DNA of 64,000 nt. It comes from JAWLHU01 sp049325315 (GTDB taxonomy: Bacteria > Bacillota > Sulfobacillia > Symbiobacteriales > Symbiobacteriaceae). Where the stretch lies: contig JBMONB010000197.1 in assembly GCA_049325315.1 (NCBI GenBank), forward strand, positions 1 to 64,000. Direction: 5' to 3'. Position 1 is the stretch's first letter, and each line of letters begins with the position of its first letter. Below are positions 33,807 through 42,429 of this stretch, one piece after another. A program made the translations under genes and the position numbers. Under the pieces are notes generated by a model. The model had not been told where the DNA came from, did not search any database, and saw only the letters and a program-made list of their open reading frames with translations.

Positions 33807-35024
33807 ATGGCACTCGGTCTCTCCTTTCGTGGCTCCTGCCCCAGCGCTCCGCAGGGCTCCACCGTGGGGGCGGTAAGCGAAGCGGTGGCGGCGCTGCAGA
33901 GCCGGTTCGGGTATGAGGTCTACCAGGAGTCGCCGACCCAGGTCGTGCTGGAGTTCGGCCCGACCGCGCTGCTCAGCCTCCGGGTAGACGCCGACGTGAT
34001 TGTAGGCGATGCGGCGACCACCCCGGGTGGGCCGGGCTTTCATAAGGCAGTGGTGGACCTTCTGGATGAGCTGATTGAAACAGCCGGTCTCTCGCTCGAG
34101 GTGGAGGATGAGACCGGCTACTGGCGCCACCGTGACTTCGACCGGCTCCGGCAGGAGCAGATGACCTGGCTCCGGGCGCTGATCCGGCAGGTCTCGTCGT
34201 GGGAGCAGACCACCCTGCGGATCACCTGGCCGGTCGATGGATGGGCGCCGGCCGGCGCCACCGGGATTGTCACCCCGATGGGCCGCTTCACCCACGGATT
34301 CCTGCGAGGCGAGCTGGAGCGAGACGGCCTGGCGGAGTTCGCCCACCGCTTCTTCCTCTGGCCGAACCCGGAGCGGGATGCATACTATCACCGGGCGCGC
34401 GCCCTCTACCAGCTGTGGAACGAGTGCCGCTGGGTGGCGCCCCGGACCGAGGCCGAAGAGTTGCTGCTCAGCACCATTGCCGGCTCGCTGGGCACGGCCC
34501 GGCGCCTGGACCCGGCCCTGCCGCTCCCCCTGGAGGCCTGGTCAGAGGTGGTCACCTTGCTGGGGGGCGACCCGGCAGGGGTGGTGAAGGGCCCCGACAT
34601 GGCGATCGGCGAGCCCGTCGGCTACCGCCGGGGCGATGTGCTGGAGCCCTTCCCCGGGGGATGGCAGGTCCGGCTGCCCGGCAGCTTTCTGCCCGAGCCG
34701 GAGGAGGATGGCGGCGCCGTCTACTGGGACGCCGGGAGGAACTTTCGGCTGACCGGCTACCGCTACAGCCCGCCGGGCCCCGGCCAGGAGGATCCCACCG
34801 ACAGGCTGCTCACGAACCCGACCTTCGACGAGGTGATCGGCGGCTACCGCTTTCAGGCGGAGACAAGCTACGAGCCAGATGAGCACTGCTGGGTGCTCCA
34901 GGGGCTGGTGCGGGGCCCGGGCGGCATGGCGGTGATCACCCTCACCTGGTCGGACCCGCGCTGGGAGGACTGGGCGGTCGAGACCTTCCGCACGATTCAG
35001 CCGCCGCCCCTGGCGCCCGACTAG
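33807..35024 (+). CDS. Hypothetical cytoplasmic protein
   Basis: This 405-residue protein has no recognised family. The N-terminal 110 residues have an alternating strand/helix pattern, residues 110-250 are helical, and the C-terminal 130 residues are beta-rich (for example GGWQVRLPGSFLPEPEEDGG, NFRLTGYRYS, YRFQAETSYEPDEHCWVLQG), with a pattern seen in uptake- or sensor-type beta sandwiches. No transmembrane segment is present. The ATG at 33807 follows GGAAAGGGGG. A frame extension upstream crosses the promoter region of the divergent gene and is unlikely to be coding. Confidence 0.65.
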   Translation: MALGLSFRGSCPSAPQGSTVGAVSEAVAALQSRFGYEVYQESPTQVVLEFGPTALLSLRVDADVIVGDAATTPGGPGFHKAVVDLLDELIETAGLSLEVEDETGYWRHRDFDRLRQEQMTWLRALIRQVSSWEQTTLRITWPVDGWAPAGATGIVTPMGRFTHGFLRGELERDGLAEFAHRFFLWPNPERDAYYHRARALYQLWNECRWVAPRTEAEELLLSTIAGSLGTARRLDPALPLPLEAWSEVVTLLGGDPAGVVKGPDMAIGEPVGYRRGDVLEPFPGGWQVRLPGSFLPEPEEDGGAVYWDAGRNFRLTGYRYSPPGPGQEDPTDRLLTNPTFDEVIGGYRFQAETSYEPDEHCWVLQGLVRGPGGMAVITLTWSDPRWEDWAVETFRTIQPPPLAPD

Positions 35025-35032
35025 CGAAACAG

Positions 35033-35068
35033 AAACGCCCGCCGACCGGGACGGTCAGCGGGCGTTTT
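35033..35068 (+). terminator. Intrinsic terminator
   Basis: AAACGCCCGC.GACC pairs with GGTC.GCGGGCGTTTT. It ends the 405-residue protein gene. The stop codon of the convergent Nudix gene lies within it. Confidence 0.85.
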
Positions 35069-35564
35069 CTCCTGCCGCCGCCTGTGCAGCGGCAAGAACA
35101 TGGTCGAGAATCGGCTGCCAGTTGTGATGGTGGCGGGGCACATCCGCCGGATCAAGGAAGAGCCGGTGGCTCGCCTCGAAGGCAGCATCGAAGGGGAGGA
35201 TGCGCTCGATATCCATCCGGTAGAAGACCTGGTACCCGACCAGCGGGTACTTGGAGCCGGGCTGCCAGGCCGGGTTCTCCATGTGGCTGATCTCACAGCA
35301 GCCGATATAGGTGCACCTGCCCTCCACATAGCCCTCTTCCCGGGCCTCACGGGCGAAGGCCTCCGCAGGGCTCTCGTCGCCTTCCCGGTGACCGCCGGGA
35401 ATGTCGCCGCCCCGGTGGTTCAGGTTGACCAGCATCACCTTGCCCTCGTGAAAGCAGAACCCATGAGCGCTGGTCACCAGTTCGGTCGAAGGAAGCGGGG
35501 CGCCCGGCATGAAGGTGATTCGCACCGGCCCACCGCCCCAGGTTACGTAGGTCGTATAGGTCAT
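35055..35564 (-). CDS. Nudix hydrolase
   Basis: This 169-residue protein contains a Nudix box: GGHREGDESPAEAF followed by AREAREEGY, fitting Gx5Ex7REUxEExGU at residues about 57-79. Nudix enzymes split nucleoside-diphosphate-linked compounds using Mg or Mn. The flanking sequence does not indicate the substrate. The ATG at 35564 begins one base after the stop of the upstream lipoprotein gene and has no clear Shine-Dalgarno site, so it likely relies on translational coupling. Confidence 0.88.
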   Translation of the reverse strand: MTYTTYVTWGGGPVRITFMPGAPLPSTELVTSAHGFCFHEGKVMLVNLNHRGGDIPGGHREGDESPAEAFAREAREEGYVEGRCTYIGCCEISHMENPAWQPGSKYPLVGYQVFYRMDIERILPFDAAFEASHRLFLDPADVPRHHHNWQPILDHVLAAAQAAAGENAR

Positions 35565-35565
35565 T

Positions 35566-36021
35566 CTACTTCTTGGCCGGCGCCCACCACTTGCCGTCGG
35601 GGGTGGTGTGGTTGGCAATCTTCCACTCGCCGCTCACCGGCTTGAGCAGGAAGGTAACGGTCTGGCGGCCAGCCTTGCTGTCCTCATACTGGACCTTCAC
35701 CTCGGCCTCCCGCTCGGTCGCCTTGGTCAGAGCGATCACGGCGCCGCCGGTAGTCCAGCCCAGCCTTACCTGCTCGCCGGCCGCCTTCTTGGCCTGGCGC
35801 TCCTCCAGCCACTGCTTCTCAAGGCCGGTCACGAACTTGGTAGGGTCGGCATTCTTGACCGCCTCGATCAGGTGCATCTCATAGCCCCAGACCAGGTCGA
35901 TCGCCTTGGTCTCATCGATCTTGGGCGCCGTCTCCCCCTTCTCGGCGGCAGCGCAGCCGGTCAGCGCGACGATGAGCAGCAGGCTCATCAGCAGCGTAAG
36001 CAGCTTGCGGGTGTTCTTCAC
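35566..36021 (-). CDS. Small lipoprotein
   Basis: This 151-residue protein has a lipoprotein signal (KLLTLLMSLLLIVALTGC, lipobox LTGC, Cys about 23). The mature part has a helix (KAIDLVWGYEMHLIEAVKNA) and then beta strands (KVQYEDSKAGRQTVTFLLK, GEWKIANHTT), an NTF2/DUF4878-like order common in small exported proteins. It probably binds a ligand or partner at the outer membrane-facing surface; no active site is seen. The start is GTG at 36021 with AGGAGG 8 bases upstream. It is transcribed together with the Nudix gene. Confidence 0.78.
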   Translation of the reverse strand: MKNTRKLLTLLMSLLLIVALTGCAAAEKGETAPKIDETKAIDLVWGYEMHLIEAVKNADPTKFVTGLEKQWLEERQAKKAAGEQVRLGWTTGGAVIALTKATEREAEVKVQYEDSKAGRQTVTFLLKPVSGEWKIANHTTPDGKWWAPAKK

Positions 36022-36123
36022 CCTCGATTCCTCCTCTTTCTCTTGTGTTGCTCTGTGTGCCTATTTATTTTAGGCGGAAACGGACCAAACGTCTATGGGA
36101 GGGGATGGGCAGGGCTTTTTTTC

Positions 36124-36660
36124 ACCACAGATTACACAGATTTTTATGATTACACAGATTACAAATACATCATTATCGGATGATGCGTCGATATTCAAGG
36201 CTGGGTTTCGAAAAGTTCAACAGCAACGCGACGGACAAACCTGTTGCAGCCAGGTAAGAGAGAACGACAGCTTGGTGAATCTCATTGAGATCCTTTACGG
36301 CTTTTAGTTCTACTATGACCGCATCCTCCACAATAAGATCGAGTCGATGCTTCCCTACAACATCACTCACCCTTGTAGCGAACGGGAACCTCAGGCTGGC
36401 GCCGAAATTTGATCCCTCTACGGATAAACTCCTTTGCGAGGGCCTCTTCATAAATGGTTTCGAGAAACCCTGGACCCAAAGCAGTATGGACCTCGAAGGC
36501 CGCTCCTAGAATCTGTCTCGTAATATTGGAATGTGGATACCTCTCCATGTCATACGTCCCTATCATGTTTTCTACTGTTCAAAACGGTAATTGAGCCGCC
36601 CAAGTTCGAACCGGAGTGTATAAAATCTGTGTAATCATTTAAATCTGTGTAATCTGTGGT
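36124..36660. mobile_element. AT-rich element with 19-bp terminal inverted repeats carrying GxxExxY
   Basis: ACCACAGATTACACAGATT (36124-36142) is the exact reverse complement of 36642-36660. A second, nested pair, ATGATTACACAGATT (36146-36160) and its complement (36624-36638), is also perfect. Between them lies a disrupted GxxExxY gene on the - strand. The segment is much more AT-rich than its surroundings. No transposase is present, so it would be non-autonomous or mobilised in trans. Confidence 0.75.
36173..36566 (-). pseudogene. Frameshifted GxxExxY family gene
   Basis: The reading frame from 36566 gives about 67 residues, including ILGAAFEVHTALGPGFLETIYEEALAKE with the GxxExxY signature (GFLETIY), and stops at a TGA near 36363. 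The matching C-terminal half continues in the other frame: VVGKHRLDLIVEDAVIVELKAV, then YLAATGLSVALLLNFSKP. Removing one base near 36375 would rejoin them into a normal-length protein of about 130 residues. The family has a PD-(D/E)xK-like core (D, E and K are visible in LDLIVED and VELKA). Either this is a true pseudogene or a sequencing error. Confidence 0.82.
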
Positions 36661-36703
36661 AAGAAAAAACAGCCCCGCTCACCATGCGAGCAGGGGCTGT
36701 TCA
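36661..36703 (-). terminator. Terminator of the GH57 gene
   Basis: Read on the - strand, AACAGCCCC.GCTC pairs with GAGC.GGGGCTGT and is followed by TTTTTTCTT. It ends directly at the right terminal repeat of the AT-rich element, so the element abuts this terminator. Confidence 0.8.
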
Positions 36704-36707
36704 CGGG

Positions 36708-38297
36708 CTACACCTGTGTGTAGACCCGGTAATCCAGGTGCGGAAAGAGGTTGTCTGCCGCCTCTACCTGGGCCAGCCAGGCGGGGTCGGGGTGGGCGCC
36801 CTTGCTGGCTGCTTCGGCGATGCGGCGGAATCGGCCCAGGTGCTGGTGGACCCGGCGGTGGGCGTACTCGGCGGTGGTGCCGGTCCGTAAGATGAACGCC
36901 CAGTCGCTGGCCTGCGCCAGCAGGAGTTCCCTTGCGGCCTGGTTCAGCGCCCGGTCCAGCGCTCTGTTGTCGGAGTGGGTGGCTGCCAGGCGCTCCATCT
37001 GGCGGCCGGCTCCGTGCAGGTGGCGGTAGAGCCAGTGGTTGGAGCCGTCGATCCAGAAGTCGGCGTAGCCCTGGTATCCCCAGGAAGAGTGGGCGGGCTC
37101 TGCCACCCCCTGGCCCTCGCTGTGCATATCAATGTAGTCGCCGGGTGTGATGAACCTTACCGCCTGATGGTGCTGGGCGGCTCTTGCGACCTGCTCCAGG
37201 AAGTAGGGGCCCTCGAACCACCAGTGACCGAAGAGTTCGGCGTCGTAGGGCGCCACCACCAGCGGCGGCGGGCCGCCGGGCAGCAGGCCGCGCAGGTAGG
37301 CGGCCTGCATGGCGCGGGACTGGACAAAGTGACCGGCGTGACGGATTGCGGTCTGCTCCGCCGCCCAGCGGTCGTAGAGATCCTTCTGGTCGGTGGGGCC
37401 GGTCACCCGGTGGTACTTGAAGCCGGAGAAGGTGCGGATTCCGTTCGGGCCGGCCAGCGGGCCCAGGTGGGCGGGGTCACGCTCGAAGCCGATGTCCCGG
37501 TAGAACTCCCGGTAGGCGCCATCGCCGGGGTAGCCCTCGTTGGCGGACCAGACCTGCTTCGATGACTCGGGGTCCCGCCCGAAGAGGGCGAGGCCGCCGG
37601 GGGTCCAGGCGTGGGCGTAGGGCCCCATGGGCGGGGCCGGGCGGGCGTGGGTCAGGCCGTGGGTATCGACGAAGGCGTACTGGACCCCCGCCTCCCGCAG
37701 GAACCGGTCGACCCCGGGAAAGTAGCCGCACTCGGGCAGCCAGAAGCCCCGGGGCGCGTGGCCGAAGCGGCGGCGGAAGTGCTCGGCCGCAATGCGGACC
37801 TGTGCCCGCACGGCGGCGGGCTGCCCCTCGTAGGCGGGCAGAAAGCCGTGGGTGGCGGCGCAGGTGATCAGGTCGAGATAGCCCGCCTTCGCGAACTCAT
37901 GAAAGGCGGTGACGATATCGCAGCGGTAGGCGTCGACGTAGAGGTGCTCCAGGGTCCGCATCCGGTTCCGGTAGAAGATGGCTACCGGATGAACCGGGGT
38001 GTTGGCGGTGTGCGCCACCTCCCGCTCCGCCAGGGCGGTGGAGGCCTCCAGGTAGCGCCGGGTCCGCTCACGGAGGAGCGGGTCGTCCAGCATGGCGATG
38101 AGGGTCGGGCTGAGCGAGAGGGTGAAGCGGAAGGGGACTCGGTCCGCTGCCAGCCGCTCCAGGGACTCCAGCAGGGGGAGGTAGCATTCGATCACCGCCT
38201 CATGGAGCCAGCGCTCCTCCAGGTAGTCCTCCCGGTCGGGGTGCCGGACAAAGGGCAGGTGGGCGTGCAGGACAAGGGCGACATAGCCGAGAGTCAC
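36708..38297 (-). CDS. GH57 1,4-alpha-glucan branching enzyme
   Basis: This 529-residue protein matches the GH57 branching-enzyme group, which introduces alpha-1,6 branches into glycogen-like glucans. Visible signatures are HAHLPFVRHP (residues 11-20), GFWLPECGYFPG with catalytic Glu189, and PYDAELFGHWWFEGP with Asp352; the glutamate/aspartate pair lies at the positions known for Thermus and Thermococcus enzymes. A helical C-terminal region with SDWAFILRTGTTAEYA follows. The start is GTG at 38297, with GGAGG 7 bases upstream. It lies 4 bases after the DUF4912 gene, so the two share a transcript. Confidence 0.93.
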   Translation of the reverse strand: MTLGYVALVLHAHLPFVRHPDREDYLEERWLHEAVIECYLPLLESLERLAADRVPFRFTLSLSPTLIAMLDDPLLRERTRRYLEASTALAEREVAHTANTPVHPVAIFYRNRMRTLEHLYVDAYRCDIVTAFHEFAKAGYLDLITCAATHGFLPAYEGQPAAVRAQVRIAAEHFRRRFGHAPRGFWLPECGYFPGVDRFLREAGVQYAFVDTHGLTHARPAPPMGPYAHAWTPGGLALFGRDPESSKQVWSANEGYPGDGAYREFYRDIGFERDPAHLGPLAGPNGIRTFSGFKYHRVTGPTDQKDLYDRWAAEQTAIRHAGHFVQSRAMQAAYLRGLLPGGPPPLVVAPYDAELFGHWWFEGPYFLEQVARAAQHHQAVRFITPGDYIDMHSEGQGVAEPAHSSWGYQGYADFWIDGSNHWLYRHLHGAGRQMERLAATHSDNRALDRALNQAARELLLAQASDWAFILRTGTTAEYAHRRVHQHLGRFRRIAEAASKGAHPDPAWLAQVEAADNLFPHLDYRVYTQV

Positions 38298-38301
38298 GGG
38301 G

Positions 38302-39606
38302 CTACCTCCAGGGGCTGCTCACGCCCTCACCCATCTGTTCGAGCCGCTCGTAGAGCACGCCGCGGGTACCAACGGCAGCGCTCTCCTGCGGCGTCGAGAC
38401 GGGCTCGGAGAGGGAGAGCAGGTAGTAGCGGCCATCTGGCGCCCGCCGCTCGTGGGAGACGACGTAGCGGTGGCCGGGTTTGAGGCCGTGGACGAACCAG
38501 TGGTCGTCGTGTTCGCCGACATCGATCGCAAAACTGCTATCGGTGGTCACATCGAAGACCCGCAGACAGGGAACGGTGGCCCGGAAGCCGGGCTCGCCCA
38601 GCATCTCCCGCAACCGCTCCTCGGCCTGGCCGCCCCGCTCCCAGAAGACGTAGAGCGACCGGGGGTTGCGGACGATGGCCGTGACCGTATCTTCCCCGTA
38701 ATGGGCGGGCAGGGCGTCGTGCTCATGCAGCAGCGACCAGTCTGTGGGCGGGTCGGGTCGGAAGGTGACCATCTCCTCGCCTACCTCGAAGTCGGGGCGG
38801 AAGATAATGGCCTCGGTCTGGGGGCGGCTCCGCCGGATGGCGGGCATGTTGCCGCCGGGGATATCGGTCAGATCGTCCTGCGCTTCGGGCTGCTCCACCG
38901 GAAAGTCTGCCTCCTCTTCGGGTTCTGGGCCCTCCTTGCGGGTGTGCCCACGGTTGGTGTGCCCACGGGTGGCCTGCCCGCGGGTGGCGGGGCCGCCTTC
39001 GCCGTCGGTCTCGCCCGGGTGGGTCCGGCCCAGGCCGTAGCCGGGCTCCTGTCCCGTGGTGGAGGGGCTGACCGCCTGGCGGCGGTCCATGCCGCGCCGG
39101 CCAAAGGCTGCCGGCAGGGCCTCTTCGGCCAACTCCACGTCGCGGTGGGTGTCGGTCACCCGGCGTCCCTTGGCGAAGGGGGTGCCGGGCTCCTCAGGCG
39201 TGCCGGGGCGGCTGCCCACCGGGCCTTCGGTCAGGACCTTCTCCTTGGTCTCCCCACCGGGCTGCCCGGGCACGGCGCCGGGGGCGACCTTCTCGTCGCC
39301 GTACTTGGAGACATCGGACGGGGGCGCATCCAGCCGGGTCATGTCGCGGCCCGGAATCGCCGCTTTGACCTTATGGGTATCGCCGGGCAGGTCGCGGCTC
39401 ACATCTTCGGTGCGCTCCTTGAGGGCGGTGTTGGCGATGTCGATCCCCTGGCCCTTCCCCTCATGGTGGACGACGAACGTTTCGGGGTTCCGGACGTTGG
39501 TCCCGTCGGGGCCGATCTTGGCTTTCGGGCCGGGCCGTCTGGCCAGGTTGATCCAGATCACCGCAAACACGAGGGCTATCACAACCAGGAACACGAATCC
39601 AGTCAT
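38302..39606 (-). CDS. Membrane-anchored DUF4912 protein
   Basis: This 434-residue protein starts with one membrane helix (GFVFLVVIALVFAVIWINLA), followed by a disordered, charged and glycine-rich region of about 220 residues with short TRGHT-type repeats (RGQATRGHTNRGHTRKEG). The C-terminal 130 residues match DUF4912: TVTAIVRNPRSLYVFWE, LRVFDVTTD, HDDHWFVHGLKPGHRYVVS. DUF4912 genes often sit beside GH57 or glycogen genes in thermophilic Firmicutes, as here. Its role is unknown; it may tether a glucan enzyme to the membrane (inference). GGGGGAGGAG precedes the ATG. Confidence 0.82.
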   Translation of the reverse strand: MTGFVFLVVIALVFAVIWINLARRPGPKAKIGPDGTNVRNPETFVVHHEGKGQGIDIANTALKERTEDVSRDLPGDTHKVKAAIPGRDMTRLDAPPSDVSKYGDEKVAPGAVPGQPGGETKEKVLTEGPVGSRPGTPEEPGTPFAKGRRVTDTHRDVELAEEALPAAFGRRGMDRRQAVSPSTTGQEPGYGLGRTHPGETDGEGGPATRGQATRGHTNRGHTRKEGPEPEEEADFPVEQPEAQDDLTDIPGGNMPAIRRSRPQTEAIIFRPDFEVGEEMVTFRPDPPTDWSLLHEHDALPAHYGEDTVTAIVRNPRSLYVFWERGGQAEERLREMLGEPGFRATVPCLRVFDVTTDSSFAIDVGEHDDHWFVHGLKPGHRYVVSHERRAPDGRYYLLSLSEPVSTPQESAAVGTRGVLYERLEQMGEGVSSPWR

Positions 39607-39695
39607 GTTGCTCCTCCCCCGATCAGCTAGTCAGTCATATGGTGAGTTTCCGACCGGGGAGTGCATTTTATTCCGCCGCCTTGCCGGGGCAGACT

Positions 39696-41681
39696 ATGAG
39701 GGCAAAGGGGTGGGAATACAACGTGGCGAGGCCGCTGGTAATCGGCAATGGACAGCTTTTGATTTGCTTTGACCAGAACCTGGCGATGCGGGATCTCTAC
39801 TACCCGCACGTGGGCCAGTTGAACCATATCGTCGGCAAGCGGAACCAGATTGGCCTCTGGGTGGACGGCGAGTTCGCCTGGCTGGGCGAGGATGGCTGGG
39901 AACGCCGCCTGCGGTACAAGGACGGAACGCTGGTGACCGACTCGACGGCGGTGCACCAGCGGCTGGGGATTGAGGTGACCATTGAGTCGGCGGTGCACCA
40001 GCGGGAGGCGATCTTTGTCCAGCGGGTCCGGCTGTCGAACCGGCTGGCCCGCGGGCGTGACCTGCGCCTCTTCGCCACCTTCGACTTCGATATCGATGAG
40101 ACCGACGTAGGCGACACCGCCATGTGGGAGCCGACCCTGGGGGCGGTGCTGCACTACAAGCGGCGGCGCTGCTTCCTGATCGGGGCGCAGGGCCCGCTGG
40201 GCGGGATCGATCAGTACGCCACGGGGCGCAAGCGGTTCATGGGGGCCGAGGGCACCTGGCGCGATGCCGAAGATGGCCATCTGGAGGGGCATCCGATCAG
40301 CCAGGGCGCCGTGGACTCCACCATTCGCCTCATGGTGCCGCTGACCGCCCATGGCTCGGCGGAGGCCTATATCTGGGTGGTCTGCAACACCTCGTTTCAG
40401 GGGGTGCGGGCGGGCCACCGGCTGGTGAAGGAGACGGGGCCGCACGAGATGCTGGGCGAGATTGGCCGCTACTGGCAGTCGTGGGCCGAGAGCGGGGGCG
40501 GGGTGAACGTCTCGAATCTGCCGGCCCACTTACAGGAGGCCTACCGCCGCTCCCTGCTGATCGTGCGGACCCAGGTGGACAACGGCGGGGCGATCATTGC
40601 GGCCAACGACTCGGACATTCGGGACCACAACCGGGACCACTACTCCTACATGTGGCCCCGCGACGGCGCCCTGGTGGCGGGGGCGCTGGACCGGGCGGGC
40701 CTCTCGGCGGTGACCCGGCGCTTCTACCGCTTCTGCGCCACCGCTCTGACCGAGGGTGGCTACCTGATGCACAAGTACAACCCCGACGGCTCCATGGGCT
40801 CCTCGTGGCACCCGCTGGTGGGGCCGAAGGGAATTCAGCTGCCGATTCAGGAAGATGAGACGGCGCTGGTGCTCTGGGCCCTGGGCAGCTACTACCGCAT
40901 TCGCCGGAGCCAGGAGTTCGTCGACTCGCTCTACGCCACGCTGATTCGCCCGGCGGCGGACTTTCTGGTCAGCTACCGGGACGAGCGGACGGCGCTGCCG
41001 CAGGAGAGCTACGACCTCTGGGAGGAGCGGCGGGGCGTCTTCACCTTCACCACCGCCTCGGTGGTCGCCGGCCTGCGGGAGGCGGCGCTGATGGCCGCCG
41101 TGCTGGGCGACCAGCGCCGGGCGGAGGGGTACTCGGCGGCTGCGGCCCAGACCCAGCGGGCGATGGAGCGGCACCTCTGGTCGGAGGAGCACGGCCGCTT
41201 CCTGCGGGGTGTATACGTGGGCGACAACGGCGAACTGGTGCCCGATTTGACACTGGAATCCAGCGTGGCCGGTGTCTTCCTCCTGGGGGTGCTCTCGCCC
41301 CGGGATCCCAAGGTGGAGAAGACGATGAAGGCGCTGGAGGCGGGGCTCTGGGCGCCGGGACATGTGGGCGGCATCGCCCGCTATGCCGGCGACTACTACT
41401 TCCGCATGGTCGACGACGCCCCGGGCAACCCGTGGATTATCTGCACGCTCTGGCTGGCCCGCTGGTACATTCAGCGGGCGCAGAGCCGGGAAGAGCTGCA
41501 GCCCGGCCTCGACCTGATCGACTGGACGCTGAAGCGGGCGCTGCCCACCGGGGTGCTGCCGGAGCAGGTCCACCCGCACACCGGGGCGCCGCTCTCGGTG
41601 GCGCCACTCACCTGGAGCCACTCCACGCTCTGCGACACCCTGCAGGATCTGGCGGAGAAGCTGCAGGAGCTGGGGCAGTAA
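39696..41681 (+). CDS. GH15 glucoamylase/glucodextranase-like enzyme
   Basis: This protein of 652-661 residues belongs to GH15. It has an N-terminal beta-sandwich (RPLVIGNGQLLICFDQNL, MRDLYYPHVGQ) and an (alpha/alpha)6 barrel with YMWPRDGALVAGAL, LPIQEDETALVLWALG (Glu candidate general acid) and LPEQVHPHTGAPLSVAPLTWSHS (Glu candidate base). GH15 enzymes remove glucose from alpha-glucan ends by inversion. No signal peptide is seen, so it is cytoplasmic, fitting intracellular glycogen turnover with the divergent GH57 gene. The start is uncertain: ATG 39696 or GTG 39723, the latter giving the family-typical (M)ARPLVIGNG. Confidence 0.9.
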   Translation: MRAKGWEYNVARPLVIGNGQLLICFDQNLAMRDLYYPHVGQLNHIVGKRNQIGLWVDGEFAWLGEDGWERRLRYKDGTLVTDSTAVHQRLGIEVTIESAVHQREAIFVQRVRLSNRLARGRDLRLFATFDFDIDETDVGDTAMWEPTLGAVLHYKRRRCFLIGAQGPLGGIDQYATGRKRFMGAEGTWRDAEDGHLEGHPISQGAVDSTIRLMVPLTAHGSAEAYIWVVCNTSFQGVRAGHRLVKETGPHEMLGEIGRYWQSWAESGGGVNVSNLPAHLQEAYRRSLLIVRTQVDNGGAIIAANDSDIRDHNRDHYSYMWPRDGALVAGALDRAGLSAVTRRFYRFCATALTEGGYLMHKYNPDGSMGSSWHPLVGPKGIQLPIQEDETALVLWALGSYYRIRRSQEFVDSLYATLIRPAADFLVSYRDERTALPQESYDLWEERRGVFTFTTASVVAGLREAALMAAVLGDQRRAEGYSAAAAQTQRAMERHLWSEEHGRFLRGVYVGDNGELVPDLTLESSVAGVFLLGVLSPRDPKVEKTMKALEAGLWAPGHVGGIARYAGDYYFRMVDDAPGNPWIICTLWLARWYIQRAQSREELQPGLDLIDWTLKRALPTGVLPEQVHPHTGAPLSVAPLTWSHSTLCDTLQDLAEKLQELGQ

Positions 41682-41684
41682 GAA

Positions 41685-41711
41685 GGGCACCTGGCTCAGC
41701 GCCGGGTGCCC
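41685..41711 (+). terminator. Intrinsic terminator
   Basis: GGGCACC.GGC pairs with GCC.GGTGCCC, followed by a T-rich stretch (GTCTCTTCGTTTT). It ends the GH15 gene 3 bases after its stop. Confidence 0.7.
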
Positions 41712-41814
41712 GTCTCTTCGTTTTACAGACCCGGAGCGGCTCACTGACTTGCATCGGGTCGGGGGTTGGCCTTATGGTTAAGTGGACGAGGAGATGCAGA
41801 GGAGGCCGACCGGC

Positions 41815-42429
41815 GTGACCATGTTCACCTACGATGATGTCTACCGCAAGCCGGAGTTCTACTGGGGGCGTGACCCGAACCGGATGTGCGACCAGGCGGT
41901 CGAGAGCTTCCCGGCGGAGGAGCGCCGCGGCAAGAAGGCGATTGACCTGGGATGCGGGGAAGGGCGGGACGTGATTCACCTCGCCCGGCATGGTTTTGCT
42001 GCGGTGGGGGTCGACATCTCCCGGCCGGGGCTGGAGAAGGCGGAGCGCTGGGCCGCCGAGGAAGGGCTGCGAATCCGGACCGTGCAGGCGGCTTTGCAGG
42101 ACTTCCGGCTGACCGAGGAGTTCGACCTGGTCTACTCCAGCGGCACACTGACCTACCTGCCGCCCGAAGCGCGGCGGGACGCCTTCGAGAATTACAAGCG
42201 GTACACCAGGGTGGGCGGGATCAACGTCTTCAACGTTTTCGTGGAGAAGCCGTTCCTGGGTGTTCCCCACGACTGGGGCGCCGACGAGTACTTCTACCGC
42301 TCCGGCGAACTGCTGGGCCATTACTGGGACTGGGAGATTCTCTCCTTCTCGGAGTTGATCTTCGACTGCAACTCCGGCGGGGTGCCGCACCGGCATGCCA
42401 TGGATGTGATGATCGCTCGCAAGGTGTAG
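41815..42429 (+). CDS. Class I SAM-dependent methyltransferase
   Basis: This 204-residue protein has the SAM loop AIDLGCGEGRD (residues about 43-52), the acidic residue in VGVDIS about 20 residues later, and the post-motif strand FDLVYSSGTLTYL. The size and the N-terminal YWGRDPN resemble TehB-like tellurite/thiopurine methyltransferases, but the substrate is not determinable. The start is GTG 41815, with AGGAGG about 9 bases upstream; the ATG two codons later is possible. It is followed by repeat copy B rather than a simple terminator. Confidence 0.85.
   Translation: MTMFTYDDVYRKPEFYWGRDPNRMCDQAVESFPAEERRGKKAIDLGCGEGRDVIHLARHGFAAVGVDISRPGLEKAERWAAEEGLRIRTVQAALQDFRLTEEFDLVYSSGTLTYLPPEARRDAFENYKRYTRVGGINVFNVFVEKPFLGVPHDWGADEYFYRSGELLGHYWDWEILSFSELIFDCNSGGVPHRHAMDVMIARKV

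Noticed and set aside
36124..36660. Complete insertion sequence
   Set aside because: No transposase gene lies between the inverted repeats, only a broken GxxExxY gene.
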